Shown: positions 1-10,715 of the stretch, piece after piece | How the letters are laid out: the number at the start of each line of letters is the position of its first letter | Numbering within the stretch: position 1 is the stretch's first letter | Assembly (NCBI GenBank): GCA_023014365.1 | Contig: JAEBUN010000025.1 | Coordinates: 558,001 to 622,000, forward strand | Length of the DNA stretch: 64,000 bases | DNA from: Lepiota brunneoincarnata | Lineage: Eukaryota > Basidiomycota > Agaricomycetes > Agaricales > Agaricaceae | Reading direction: 5' to 3' | The notes under the pieces: generated by a model | Told to the model about the DNA's origin: nothing | Database searches by the model: none | The model's input: the letters and a program-made list of their open reading frames with translations, nothing else | Made by a program: the position numbers and the translations under genes

Positions 1-125
1 AAGGAGAACACGTTTATAGCTGATGGTTCTGAAATTTCCTTTTTATGCTGGGCAGAATCTGTGAATGGTCAGAATATGCTTGTGCCATCGATTACAACGA
101 TTAAAATATATCAACTCAATCCTTA

Positions 126-608
126 TTACCTTGCGGGAGGCTTCCAGTTCGAGAGAAGTAACAGTTTCAGTGTGACTCTCCGTTGGAAAAAAACATCTGG
201 GTGCAAAAGCTGGGTGCCTGCCATTCGGGGCTTCGGATGAACCAAAGCTTGTGAGGGTCGATTAGCCATTCCGAGGGAGTTCACCAGGGCCCAATGATTT
301 CCCTCGGAATTGCGAAGGAGATATATCGATGAACCTTTGTTCATGGAACAGACTAGGGGTACTGTAAGTACTGTCATTGACCCCCTCTTTCCCGTCAACA
401 TCCGCGAGACCAAACGATAGTCCACAGAGGGGTTTGCTGCTTCAGGTGGCTTCCGCAGCATATACGCTACAGTTGATATCACCACAAGAGGAGTGGAGCT
501 CCAGCAAGCGCTTGATTCCACTCTTTTGCAAAGAACACGAGTAGATCTGAGAGGAAAGGACCGACTTGTTGAGGATTTGGGGGCGGTAGCTGAAGATCTC
601 ACGGTCAT
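126..608 (-). CDS. unrecognised open reading frame
   Basis: This minus-strand frame runs from the ATG at 608 to a stop at 126, about 160 residues, with Ser/Thr/Arg-rich N-terminal sequence and no motif I recognise. It lies upstream of the tandem array and is not part of the repeated unit. I see no signal peptide and no clear intron. It may be an exon of a gene running off the left edge, or a chance frame. Nothing else is recognised in 1-760. Confidence 0.2.
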   Translation of the reverse strand: MTVRSSATAPKSSTSRSFPLRSTRVLCKRVESSACWSSTPLVVISTVAYMLRKPPEAANPSVDYRLVSRMLTGKRGSMTVLTVPLVCSMNKGSSIYLLRNSEGNHWALVNSLGMANRPSQALVHPKPRMAGTQLLHPDVFFQRRVTLKLLLLSNWKPPAR

Positions 609-1391
609 GGATCCAATCGGAGGAAGACCCCCAGCAGAGGTGGAACGCAAGATGCAGAGGCAGAGGCAGAGGATTCAGAGGTGTACTTCAGATCAAGACC
701 AAAGACGAACCATCAATACTCCGCCACTCGTTAAGGAGGGCCCAGAGTGACACCGTAAGCGGAAGTCCCGGTAAGGGATAGTAATGCTCGGTCAGGAGGG
801 CGAATGTGGCATAGCTTCTACACCGTAAGTGGGTACCATGGGCGTGTCAACTAGTACACGAGGAAAGCTGATGTCAGGGGTTTAAAACTTGAAAGTTATA
901 GATTTGTTCTTGTCGGTGGAAAATATCATAATATGGTTAGTCCGTGATGCTGCGCCCGCACTGGTAATGCCGTGATATGCGCAGAGGCCTCACTACTGGC
1001 GGTCAACATCACAACGGCAGCGAGTACCCTCAAGATACATATCTGGTATCGATCACACTTGGTGCCTAATTCCAGCGGATTTAATTGCAGAACAAGTGTT
1101 ATGCCCTAGTAAGCCTTTTCGGAGCCGATAGTAGGGGTCTGTTGCATTTTTTCAGGGCTCGTTTTGTCAGATGCACTAAACCCCCGGTTAAGTTAGCGTG
1201 AGATTGTGTGCCACAGGTAAGAGGATGGTCGGCATAATTATTCGGAAGGCGACAGTAGAGAAACACTGGGTCATAGACAGGGAACGAGAAAGGGTCTGTA
1301 AACTAATAAGCTACATTCCTTGGGTACATGAACAAAAAGCTGAAAACGACTGTTTACTCATAAAACCAGCTGAATATGAAATCCTAGTCCC

Positions 1392-1658
1392 TCAGATTGG
1401 TTCACAACACCACTTGCATCGGTCTTTGCGGCGGAGAACTTGACCGGGGGGGCAACTGGGAGGCCATTCACCAAAAATATCTGGCAAGGGCCCAAGACAG
1501 CTCGGGTCCCAAAAGCAGTCCGGAGGCGGCGGCTGTGGTGCGTCAGGGGCATCTGGTGGGTCCGGTGCCTGTGCAACGGGGGATCCACCAGAGACGGGGG
1601 CCATCGTCAACACAAGAGCAGCCATGATGACGGATGTGGTTGGAAAAAAGAATTTCAT
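1392..1658 (-). CDS. small secreted Cys/Pro-rich protein, copy S1
   Basis: The frame encodes 88 residues from the ATG at 1658. Residues 1 to about 24 form a typical signal peptide (Lys-Phe-Phe-Phe start, then a Val/Ala/Leu core). A Pro/Asp/Ala-rich linker of about 20 residues follows, then a Cys-rich tail with Cys at 48, 54, 69, 81, 84 and 85 ending CxWCCEPI. An upstream in-frame extension to 1769 exists, but the signal peptide argues for the shorter start. Secretion and an effector-like or surface role are inferred; I recognise no named family. The two paralogues at 4511 and 7821 keep all six cysteines and differ mainly in the linker and around the Cys-Pro turn. Confidence 0.7.
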   Translation of the reverse strand: MKFFFPTTSVIMAALVLTMAPVSGGSPVAQAPDPPDAPDAPQPPPPDCFWDPSCLGPLPDIFGEWPPSCPPGQVLRRKDRCKWCCEPI

Positions 1659-2446
1659 GTCTGTTCGCAGAGGGGGGACGCGTAATTGCGCAGGGGAGAG
1701 TTGAAAGTTGAGTTCTAAAGAACCTAAGAGATGATCGAAAGCTACTTGAAGGACGGAGATGCTCACCACAAAAGAGACAACGGGGGAGGAGTGCTAATGA
1801 GGAACATGGGCAATGGGTGGCTTTTGTATGAAAGAAGGCTGTTAGCATCGGGGCGCCGACGCCCTTGTTGCAGTGACTAGAGTATGTACCTTCCCTTTGT
1901 TCATACTAGTGGTGTCTCCGCAGATCCAGCCGCGTACTGGCTGATTTCAATCTACGGTGGGCCATCTCCGTGAAGTCACAGCCTGCATTGCCAACAAGCA
2001 ACTTGCTGTTATGTGGCAAATGACAAGGAGGCAAGTTAGGTCCGCGTATACGAAACAGACCAATGCCAAAGTAGTCCTGATCCGTCTGCAAAACAAATGG
2101 ACCGAATAGTGAGAATCGAGAGGCGAAGACCATGCCTGCGACGCCAGCGTTTGCACCTGGACACGCACACGCTCACTATGGTTGAGCCTCGGCCTCAAGG
2201 CTTGGGGTTTGCCAGAACTCCTGGTACGGTACAGGCAGATTCCAGGATGTATGACCCCGACTTCTTTGCGCATCGGAGCGCTGTTAAAATTCTACGGATA
2301 GTTTAGCGTTGTTCCTTGAAACAATCAAAGAGGAAGCTGGGCGGCGAGGTTCCAAAAGATGGTCATAGATCAACAATAAACTCATACATATATCGATCAA
2401 TGGTTTAGAAGGGTTTGGGTAAGGATGATAGGATTGCTAAGGATCT

Positions 2447-2809
2447 ATGATACCGGGGGGTTGGTCACGAATTACAATGGTGCGTGGCTTGATGACGCGA
2501 ATCATTCCCGCGAATGTCAGACCCGTAGACCAGGTTACATCAAAGCTGGATATCTACAAGGCTGGTACCGACGACGAAAAGGATCTGCTCTTGAATCCGG
2601 CACATGTGTTGGTTGGAAAGGAGGCAAACCTGCTGGATGCGAAGATTGGCCAGGCTTTCGTGGAATGGGTCGGGTTGTATGATTCGGAGAACCGGGAGGG
2701 TGGGCAATATGTGGTTGAAGTGTTTACGGGGAATGCTCAGACAAAGGAGCCGAAAGAGCCCTTGTATACCCGAGCCCCGGCGGATTGGAAGCCGGCGGAG
2801 TCGCAGTGA
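2447..2809 (+). pseudogene. C-terminal fragment of a tungstate-type substrate-binding-like protein, unit 1
   Basis: From about residue 30 the frame reads like the end of fungal homologues of bacterial tungstate-binding (PBP-like) proteins: an LLNPAHVLVG block, then an AFVEWV helix, then LYTRAPADW just before the stop. The N-terminal two thirds of the fold are absent; the sequence upstream of about 2535 does not continue the domain. Family assignment rests on those motifs only. The copy in unit 2 is nearly identical, and the one in unit 3 breaks off before the domain. It is probably a duplicated gene fragment, not a working gene. Confidence 0.45.
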
Positions 2810-3781
2810 GGAAAGTTGACGAGTCATGTTTGTTGGCTCGCTTGCTATGATTGTGACTTGAAGATACCATATCCTTTCGTATTCCTTCGCTCGTTACTAG
2901 TTATAATGATTCTTGGATATTTGATTGCAGCTTTTGGGGGAGATTAAGGTATTCATTGCCAGTGGTGACAAATTCGTATCTGTCGCGGAGACGACTGTTC
3001 ATACGAAATGAGGCTGAATCAATGCATGAATCTAAATAAAAAATTTTCTATCGACTCCTTGCGGCTTCATACATGCGATATCTTTACCCGATCATTCGAG
3101 CTCAATCGGAGTAGTTTGTATAATAGATCTTAGAGGAGCGACGCGCCGTATCCTCGTTATCCTCTCCAATGTCTTGGAGTCCTGTCTCCGGGCCTCCTCA
3201 TCTCTGGTCTATTTGATACATAAACTCCGGGCTGTGGAGCAAACACTTGCTCTAAGAAATATCGCCTTGACTGACCCCAGGAAGACGGAATTGGATCAGT
3301 GTGGCCGCGATACTATACCTCATGTAGCGTTTGAAACTTTTCAACCGCTAGTGAATTTCTCCCCGGCTCTGGCACGTCCCACCGTCAAACTTTAGCTGTA
3401 GGTTGGTGGATGTCTCAAGTACATGAAAACCAATTTCTTTGATTTCAAGCGTGAAGGCTAGCTTCAGAGAATAGGACACTTTCGACGTGACTCTAAGGCA
3501 TGGGATTTTGAAAGCAGACGCCAGGAGAGATCTGGGTGGATCTAGCTTTTGGTGGGCATTCTGGCATGAGAAAGTGCTGGGAAATCCATGTATTTCACCA
3601 CTGTCGCACGCCCCTTCCACTGTAAAAAGCACGGCTTTTTTATGAACCATTAAAGCCCTCTACTGGGCATATCCTTAAATATTTCCATGTTGTCAAGCCA
3701 AATAGTTCCAATGAAAACTTGGAATTTCAAACACTCCACTCGTTTCAAAGTCCTGGTAAAGGATAGTAATGCTCGGTCAGG

Positions 3782-3911
3782 ATAACGAGATTAAGTACAC
3801 AGGATCACGTGGAGACAAGAAATATGTATAATAGAGTACCTACTGTGTCCATGGTGAATATGAAATAAACAAACAAACAAAAGACGGCGAGCTGACACTC
3901 GCGTTTCAACA
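3782..3911. mobile_element. 130 bp insertion with 5 bp target-site duplication
   Basis: Comparison with units 1 and 3 shows 130 bp inserted only in unit 2. The inserted block is flanked by TCAGG on both sides (3777-3781 and 3912-3916), while the empty sites at about 800 and 7235 have TCAGG once. No terminal inverted repeats are obvious, so the class is unknown; a SINE-like or small non-autonomous element is possible. Confidence 0.6.
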
Positions 3912-4510
3912 TCAGGAGGGCAAATGTGGCACAGCTTCTACATGGTAAGTGGGTAACATGGGCGTGTTAACCGCGCACGAGGAAAGCTGATGTCAGGGGT
4001 TTAAAACTTGGAAGTTATAGATTTGTTCTCGTTGGTGGAGAATGCCATCGTGTGGTCAGTCCGTGGTGGTGCGCCCATATGGGTAATGTCATGATGTGCG
4101 CAGAGGTCCCACTACTGGCGGTCAACATCACAACGGCAGCGAATACCCTCAAGATGCATATCTGGTATCGATCAGACTTGGTGCCTAATTCCAGCGGATT
4201 TAATTGCAGAACAAGTGTTATGCCCTAAAAGGCCTTTTCGGAGCCGATAGTAGGGGTCTGTTGCATTTTTTCAGGGCTCGTTTTGTCAGATGCACTAAAC
4301 CCCCGGTTAAGTTAGCGTGAGATTGTGTGCCACAAGTAAGAGAATGTTCAGCATAATTATTCGCAAGGCGACAGTAGAGAAACACTGGGTCATAGACAGG
4401 GAACGAGACAGGGTCTGTAAACTAATAAGCTACAATCCTTGGGTACATGAACAAAAAGCTGAAAATGACTTTTCACTCATCAAGCCAGCTGAATGTGAAA
4501 CCCTAGTTCC

Positions 4511-4777
4511 TCAGATTGGTTCACAACACCACAAGCATCGGCTTTTGCGGCGGAGAACTGTATTGGGGGGGCAACCGGGAGGCCATCCATCAGAAATATC
4601 ATGCATGGGCCCAAGACAGCCCGGACCCCAAAAGCAGTCCGGGGGCGGCGGCTGTAATGTATTGGGGGCATCTGGTACATCCGGTGCTTGTGCAGCGGGG
4701 GATCCATTAGAGACGGGAGTCATCGTCAACACGAGAACAGTCATGATGACGGATGTGGTTTGAAAAAAGGATTTCAT
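4511..4777 (-). CDS. small secreted Cys/Pro-rich protein, copy S2
   Basis: This is the 88-residue paralogue of S1 in unit 2. It has the same signal peptide layout, Pro-rich linker and six cysteines, including the CLWCCEPI end. Differences from S1 cluster in the mature part (for example Asn-Thr-Leu in the linker and Gly for Ser beside the second Cys), while the signal peptide changes little. The frame is intact. Confidence 0.7.
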   Translation of the reverse strand: MKSFFQTTSVIMTVLVLTMTPVSNGSPAAQAPDVPDAPNTLQPPPPDCFWGPGCLGPMHDISDGWPPGCPPNTVLRRKSRCLWCCEPI

Positions 4778-5568
4778 GTCGGATGTTCGCAGGGAGTGGA
4801 TGCGTAATTGCACAGGGGAAAGTTGCAAGTTGAGTTCTAAAGAACCTAAGAGATGATCGAAAGCTACTTGAAGGACGGAGATGCTCACCACAAAAGAGAC
4901 AACAAGGGAAGAGTGTTAATGAGGAACATGGACATGAGGTGGCTTTTGTAGGAAAGAAGGCTGTTAGCATCGGAGCGCCGACGCCCTTGTTGCGATGACT
5001 GGAGTAAGTACCTTCCCTTTGTTCATACTAGTGATGTCTCCGCAGATCCAGCCGCGTACTGGCTGATTTCGATCTACGGTGGGCCGCCTCAATGGAGTCA
5101 CAGCCTGCATTGCCAACAGGCAACTTGCTGTTATGTGGCAAATGACAAGGAGGCAAGCTAGGCCCACGTATACGAAACAGTCCAATGCCAAAGTAGTCCT
5201 GATCCGTCTGCAAAACAAACGGACCGAATAGTGAGAATCGAGAGGTGAAGACCATGGCTGCGACGCCAGCGTTTGCACCTGAACACGCACACGCTCACTA
5301 TGGTTGAGCCTCGGCCTCAAGGCTTGGGGTTTTCCAGAACTCCTGGTACGGTACAGGCAGATTCCAGAATGTATGACCCCGACTTCTTTGCGCATCGGAG
5401 CGCTGTTAAAATTCTACGGATAGTTTAGCGTTGTTCCTTGAAACAATCAAAGAGGAAGCTGGGCGGCGAGGTTCCAAAAGATGGTTATGGATCAATAATA
5501 AACTCATGCATATATCGATCAATAGTTTAGAAGGGTTTGGGTAAGGATGATAGGATTGCTAAGGATCT

Positions 5569-5931
5569 ATGATACCGGGGGGTTGGTCACGAATTACAAT
5601 GGTGCGTGGCTTGATGACGCTAATCATTCCCGCGAATGTCAGACCCGTAGACCAGGTTACATCAAAGCTGGATATCTACAAGGCTGTTACCGACGACGAA
5701 AAGGATCTGCTCTTGAATCCGGCACATGTGTTGGTTGGCAAGGAGGCAAACCTGCTAGATGCGAAGATTGGCCAGGCTTTCGTGGAATGGGTCGGGTTGT
5801 ATGATTCGGAGAACCGGGAGGGTGGGCAATATGTGGTTGAAGTGTTTACGGGGAATGCTCAGACAAAGGAGCCGAAAGAGCCGTTGTATACCCGAGCTCC
5901 GGCGGATTGGAAGCCGGTGGATTCGCAGTGA
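5569..5931 (+). pseudogene. C-terminal fragment of substrate-binding-like protein, unit 2
   Basis: This is almost identical to the fragment at 2447-2809 (a handful of substitutions, no frameshift). It carries the same LLNPAHVLVG, AFVEWV and LYTRAPADW blocks. It lacks the N-terminal part of the fold, so function is unlikely. Confidence 0.45.
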
Positions 5932-7820
5932 GGAAAGTTGACGAGTCATGTTCGTCGGCTCGCTTGCTATGATTGTGACTTGAAGATACCATATCTTTTC
6001 GTTATCCCTTCGCTCATTACTAGTTATTATGATTCTTGGATATTTGATTGCAACTTTTGGGGGAGATTAGGGTCTTCATTGCCAGTTGTGAGGGAGGAAA
6101 CTCGCCTACGTGCAGAATCCGTCCCTGCATCATATTTTCATTTAGGTATTTAAGTAGCACATTTGTACTTAGATACCTCAGCTCCCAACGACGAGGATGT
6201 CTCCGCTGCCGTAAGACCTCCGAAAGGCTACAGTGTAACCAGCCTGCAGTTTCCTTCCTCATTCTCTCTCTCTCAGTCTCTCTTTCTAAAGTCTCTCACT
6301 CGATGGAGTTGTACTTGTACCCCGTTTCACGAGGCCGAGAAGACGAGCCCGTGGTCGTTTCGCCAACCACACCTCGCCCTTACGATTGTCTTGGAGGATG
6401 TTTCTCTTTCCTACACAGTGGTGACAAATTCGTATCTGTCGCGGAGACTACTGTTTATACAAAATGGGCTGAATCAATGCATGAATCTAAAAAAAAAATT
6501 TCTATCGACTCCTTGCGGCTTCATACATGCGATATCTTTACCCGATCATTCGAAGCTCAATCGGAGTAGTTTGTATAATAGATCTTAGAGGAGCGACGCG
6601 CCGTATCCTCGTTATCCTCTCCAATGTCTTGGAGTCCTGTCTCCGGGCCTCCTCATCTCTGGTCTATTTGATACATAAACTCCGGGCTGTGGAGCAAACA
6701 CTTGCTCTAAGAAATATCGCCTTGACTGACCCCAGGAAGCCGGAATTGGATCAGTGTGGCCGCGATACTATACCTCATGTAGCGTTTGAAACTTTTCAAC
6801 CGCTAGTGAATTTCTCCCCGGCTCTGGCACGTCCCACCGTCAAACTTTAGCTGTAGGTTGGTGGATGTCTCAAGTGCATGAAAACCAATTTCTTTGATTT
6901 CAAGTGTGAACGCTAGCTTCAGAGAATAGGACACTTTCGACGTGACTCTAAGCTATGGGGTTTTGAAAGCGGACGGCGGGAGAGATCTGGGTAGATCTAG
7001 TTTTTGATGGGCATTCTGGCATGAGAAAGTGCCCGGAAATCCGTGTATTTCACCACTGTTGCACTCCCTTCCACAGTAAAAAGCACAGCTTTTCTATGAA
7101 CCATTAAAGCCCTCTACTGGGCATATCCTCAAATATTTCCATGTTGTCAAGCCAAATAGTTCCAATGAAAACTTGGAAGTTCAAACATTCCACTCGTTTC
7201 AAAGTCCTGGTAAAGGATAGTAATGCTCGGTCAGGAGGGCAAATGTGGCACAGCTTCTACATGGTAAGTGGGTACCATGGGCGTGTTAACCAGTACACGA
7301 GGAAAGCTGATGTCAGGGGTTTAAAACTTGAAAGTTATAGATTTGTTCTCGTTGGTGGAGAATACCATAATATGGTTAGTCCGTGATGCTGCGCCCGTAC
7401 GGGTAATGCCGTGATATGCGCAGAGGCCTCACTCCTGGCGGTCAGCATCACAACGGCAGCGAGTACCCTCAAGATACATATCTGGTATCGATCACACTTG
7501 GTGCCTAATTTAATTGTAGAACAAGTGTTATACCCTAAAAAGCCTTTTCGGAGCCGATAGTAGGGGTCTGTTGCATTTTTTCAGGGCTCGTTTTGTCAGA
7601 TGCACTAAACCCCCGGTTAAGTTAGCGTGAGATTGTGTGCCACAGGTAAGAGAATGTTCAGCATAATTATTCGCAAGGCGACAGTAGAGAAACACTGAGT
7701 CATAGACAGGGAACGAGAAAGGGTCTGTAAACAAATAAGCTACATTCCTTGGGTACATGAACAAAAAGCTGAAAACGACTTTTAACTCATAAAGCCAGCT
7801 GAATGTGAAATCCTAGTCCC

Positions 7821-8087
7821 TCAGATTGGTTCACAACACCACAAGCATCGGTCTTTGCGGCGGAGAACTGTACCGGAGGGGCAACTGGGAGGCCACCCAC
7901 CAGAAATACCATGCATGGGCCCAAGACAGCCCGGACCCCAAAAGCAGTCCGGGGGCGGTGGCTGTGGTGTATTGGGGGCATCTGGTATGTCTGGTGCTTG
8001 TGCGGCGGGGGATCCATTAGAGACGGGAGTCATCGTCAACACAAGAGCAGCCATGATGACGGATGTGGTTGGAAAAAATAATTTCAT
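7821..8087 (-). CDS. small secreted Cys/Pro-rich protein, copy S3
   Basis: This is the third 88-residue paralogue, intact, with a signal peptide, Pro-rich linker and the same six-Cys arrangement ending CLWCCEPI. It is closer to S2 than to S1 in the linker. Conserved cysteines with a variable linker and turn would fit a protein under diversifying selection; that is an inference from three copies. Confidence 0.7.
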   Translation of the reverse strand: MKLFFPTTSVIMAALVLTMTPVSNGSPAAQAPDIPDAPNTPQPPPPDCFWGPGCLGPMHGISGGWPPSCPSGTVLRRKDRCLWCCEPI

Positions 8088-8882
8088 GTCTGATGTTCGC
8101 AGAGGGGGGACGCGTAATTGCGCAGGGGAAAGTTGAAAATTGAGTTCTAAAGAACCTAAGAGATGATGGAAAAGTACTTGAAGAAGGACGGAGATGCTCA
8201 CCACAAAAGAGACAACAAGGGAAGAGTGCTAATGAGGAACATGGACATGAGGTGGCTTTTGTATAAAAGAAGGCTGTTAGCATCGGAGCGCCGACGCCCT
8301 TGTTACGATGACTGGAGTAAGTACCTTCCCTTTGTTCATACTAGTGGTGTCTCCGCAGATCCACCCGCGTACTGGCTGATTTCGATCTACGGTGGGCCGC
8401 CTCAATGGAGTCACAGCCTGCATTGCCAACAGGCAACTTGCTGTTATGTGGCAAATGACAAGGAGGCAAGCTAGGTCCGCATATACGAAACAGACTGATG
8501 CCAAAGTAGTCCCGATCCGTCTGCGAAACAAATGGACCGAATGGTGAGAATCCTAGAGGTGAAGACCATGGCTACGGCGCCAGCATTTGCACTTGAACAC
8601 GCACACGCCCACTATGGTTGAGCCTCGGCCTCAAGGCTTGGGGTTCGCCAGAACTCCTGGTACGGTACAGACAGATTCCAGGATGTGTGATCCCGACTTC
8701 TTTGCGCATCGGAGCGCTGTTAAAATTCTACGGATAGTTTAGCGTTGTTCCTTGAAACAATCAAAGAGGAAGCTGGGCGGCGAGGTTCCAAAAGATGGTT
8801 ATAGATCAATAATAAACTCATGCATATATCGATCAATAGTTTAGAAGGGTTTGGGTAAGGATGATAGGATTGCTAAGGATCT

Positions 8883-8956
8883 ATGATACCGGGGGGTTGG
8901 TCACGAATTACAACGGTGCGTGGCTTGATGACGCGAATCATTCCCACGAATGTCAG
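8883..8956 (+). pseudogene. truncated third copy of the substrate-binding-like fragment
   Basis: Identity with 2447 and 5569 stops at about 8956, before the recognisable domain begins. This is where the tandem array ends; unrelated sequence follows up to the F-box gene. Confidence 0.5.
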
Positions 8957-9124
8957 ACCCGTATGTACTTTGCAAGTCCAAGTCATTTCCCGCGAGAACA
9001 TTCATCATTTTGATTTCTCCCATAGACACTCGGGGTTTGTTACATCGGATGACTCGTCCCCGTTGCTTTATATTTCGCCTCACAATCCTCAGCACCGCTT
9101 GTGCTAGACAGGCCCTCCCCAGAG

Positions 9125-10498
9125 ATGACAGAAGATTCCACGTAAGCCACATACTCTATCATTTGAGGTGTTGCTCACGTCCCCAGCCGTCCTTGTTTGT
9201 TGGAGGATCCGATCAGGAGCGTTCCCACCGTCGACGCTCTTCCTAACGAGATCTTGGGAGAGATATTCGCGCAATATGCTCATCAAGACGATTTTGCGGA
9301 CAAAACCACAGATAAAAATCAACCGATGGTGTCCTATGAATCCAGGGCCCTTCTATGCGCGGTCTGCCGTCGATGGAGGAATGTAGCTACCCGCCATGCC
9401 CTGCTATGGGCCTTCATTCAGCTTAATAATCACCCATTCGACTATCCACCCCTTGAGCTTGTTGAACTCTGGATCGAGAGGTCGGGGAATGCGCCTATCT
9501 CTATCGACATGTATGGGCCCTATGACATCACCTGTGGACATCCGGGAGATCTTTGCGATCCTCAGCATATGTGCGATGTTATCGATGCTCTCCTTCCCCA
9601 CATTCATCGCTGGAAATCATTCAGAATTCTTTTCGAACCCCACGTTGCATCCCGGTTCGCGAAGATTCCGTTCTCATCAGCGAACAAGCTGGAAGAGGTC
9701 GAGCTGGTTTCCCCTTGTGCGCCAGCTGTCGATCGGCAGCTCTTTTCCGCAGTAGCCAAGGCACCAGCTCTGCGACGCTTCAAATGGCTCAGGTACTACA
9801 ATGATTATGACTCAGTCTTGGGGTCTGCGATATTCGTTCCATCCTGGCATCGGATGACATCCATCCAACTGGATTGCGTGATGAGCATCGACGAGGCCAC
9901 TCAACTACTCTCGCTCTGCAAGTCTGCAGTCAAAGTGTACCTCCGTATTCGTGGACCACCAGGCCGTTGCACGATTCCTGCGTTGCCGGCCGTTATATCG
10001 ATCCCTAGCCTCCGTACGCTGGCGCTGCAAGGCCACAAACAGATTTATGAGCTCCTGCAGAGATTGGACCTTCCGAACTTGGAAGTCTTCAGCCTTTCGA
10101 CGGCGGGTTACTTCGGAGAGTTTACTCCGTCTTGCGCGGGCTTCATGGGGTTCCTTTCTCGAATAAGGAAGTTATGTTTTATCTGGCTTTACGCAATTGA
10201 TTTCCCTCCAAATGAAATTCGCGAGTTCTTTAGCAACCCAAAACTTGTTGATATTCCGGCGGTGCACTTTACTCTGAGTAAGCAGGAGGATTCTGTGAAG
10301 CAGGAAGCACAGGCATCATTAGAGAAGATACTCGCCGCTCGGAAGGATGTTACTCGGAAGCTCCAAATCGTTCGGAGTACGTTTGGTGGGGAACTTTCGT
10401 TGGGATGGATTCCTGACAGTGGGGTGGTGAGGTTCTGCGATGGAAGGGAATTCTACCCTCACACGAACTTTAATACGAACAGTGACTTTTCGGCGTAA
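9125..10498 (+). CDS. F-box-like domain protein
   Basis: The predicted protein has 442 residues from two exons: 9125-9141 and 9187-10498, with a 45 nt GTAAG...CAG intron in phase 2 that links the only good ATG to the long frame. Near the N-terminus it has the F-box-like pattern (ALPNEILGEIF, then CRRWRNVAT and LLWAFIQL), typical of the large Agaricomycete family. F-box proteins usually bring substrates to SCF ubiquitin ligases. The remaining ~350 residues have Leu-rich spacing like degenerate LRRs but no clean repeat. The frame is intact, and it ends 217 bp before the next gene. Confidence 0.8.
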
Positions 10499-10715
10499 TA
10501 TGGGAATTAGGAGTAAATATATGGTGTAGTCGAACATGTGAACATGTTGGTACTGCTATATCAATAGGAACACAAAATAACAAATGACTGTTGGGTCAGC
10601 TTCGGCATCTTCGGCATTCCGAGGGAAACCATTCTCGGAATGATGACCGCGTTTATTGAGATCACGTGTCTGGGACGACACCCTCTCCGGACCAAAGCGG
10701 TCACCGTCCGCGACG

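Larger units (their letters stand above)
760..8956. repeat. tandem array of three ~3.1-3.4 kb units
   Basis: Unit 1 runs about 760-3776, unit 2 about 3777-7200 and unit 3 about 7200-8956. The same landmarks recur in order in each: a block at 780/3750/7200, the small secreted protein gene at 1392/4511/7821, and the binding-protein fragment at 2447/5569/8883. Unit 3 is cut short within the last landmark. Unit 2 is longer than unit 1 because it carries a 130 bp insertion near 3782-3911 and a ~330 bp stretch (6087-6413) absent from unit 1. The stretches between the named genes hold only short shadow frames. Confidence 0.9.

Noticed and set aside
6303..6569. Plus-strand frame beginning MELYLYPVSRG in unit 2
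   Set aside because: Absent from unit 1 in its first half, no family, no splice support; kept only as part of the indel observation.
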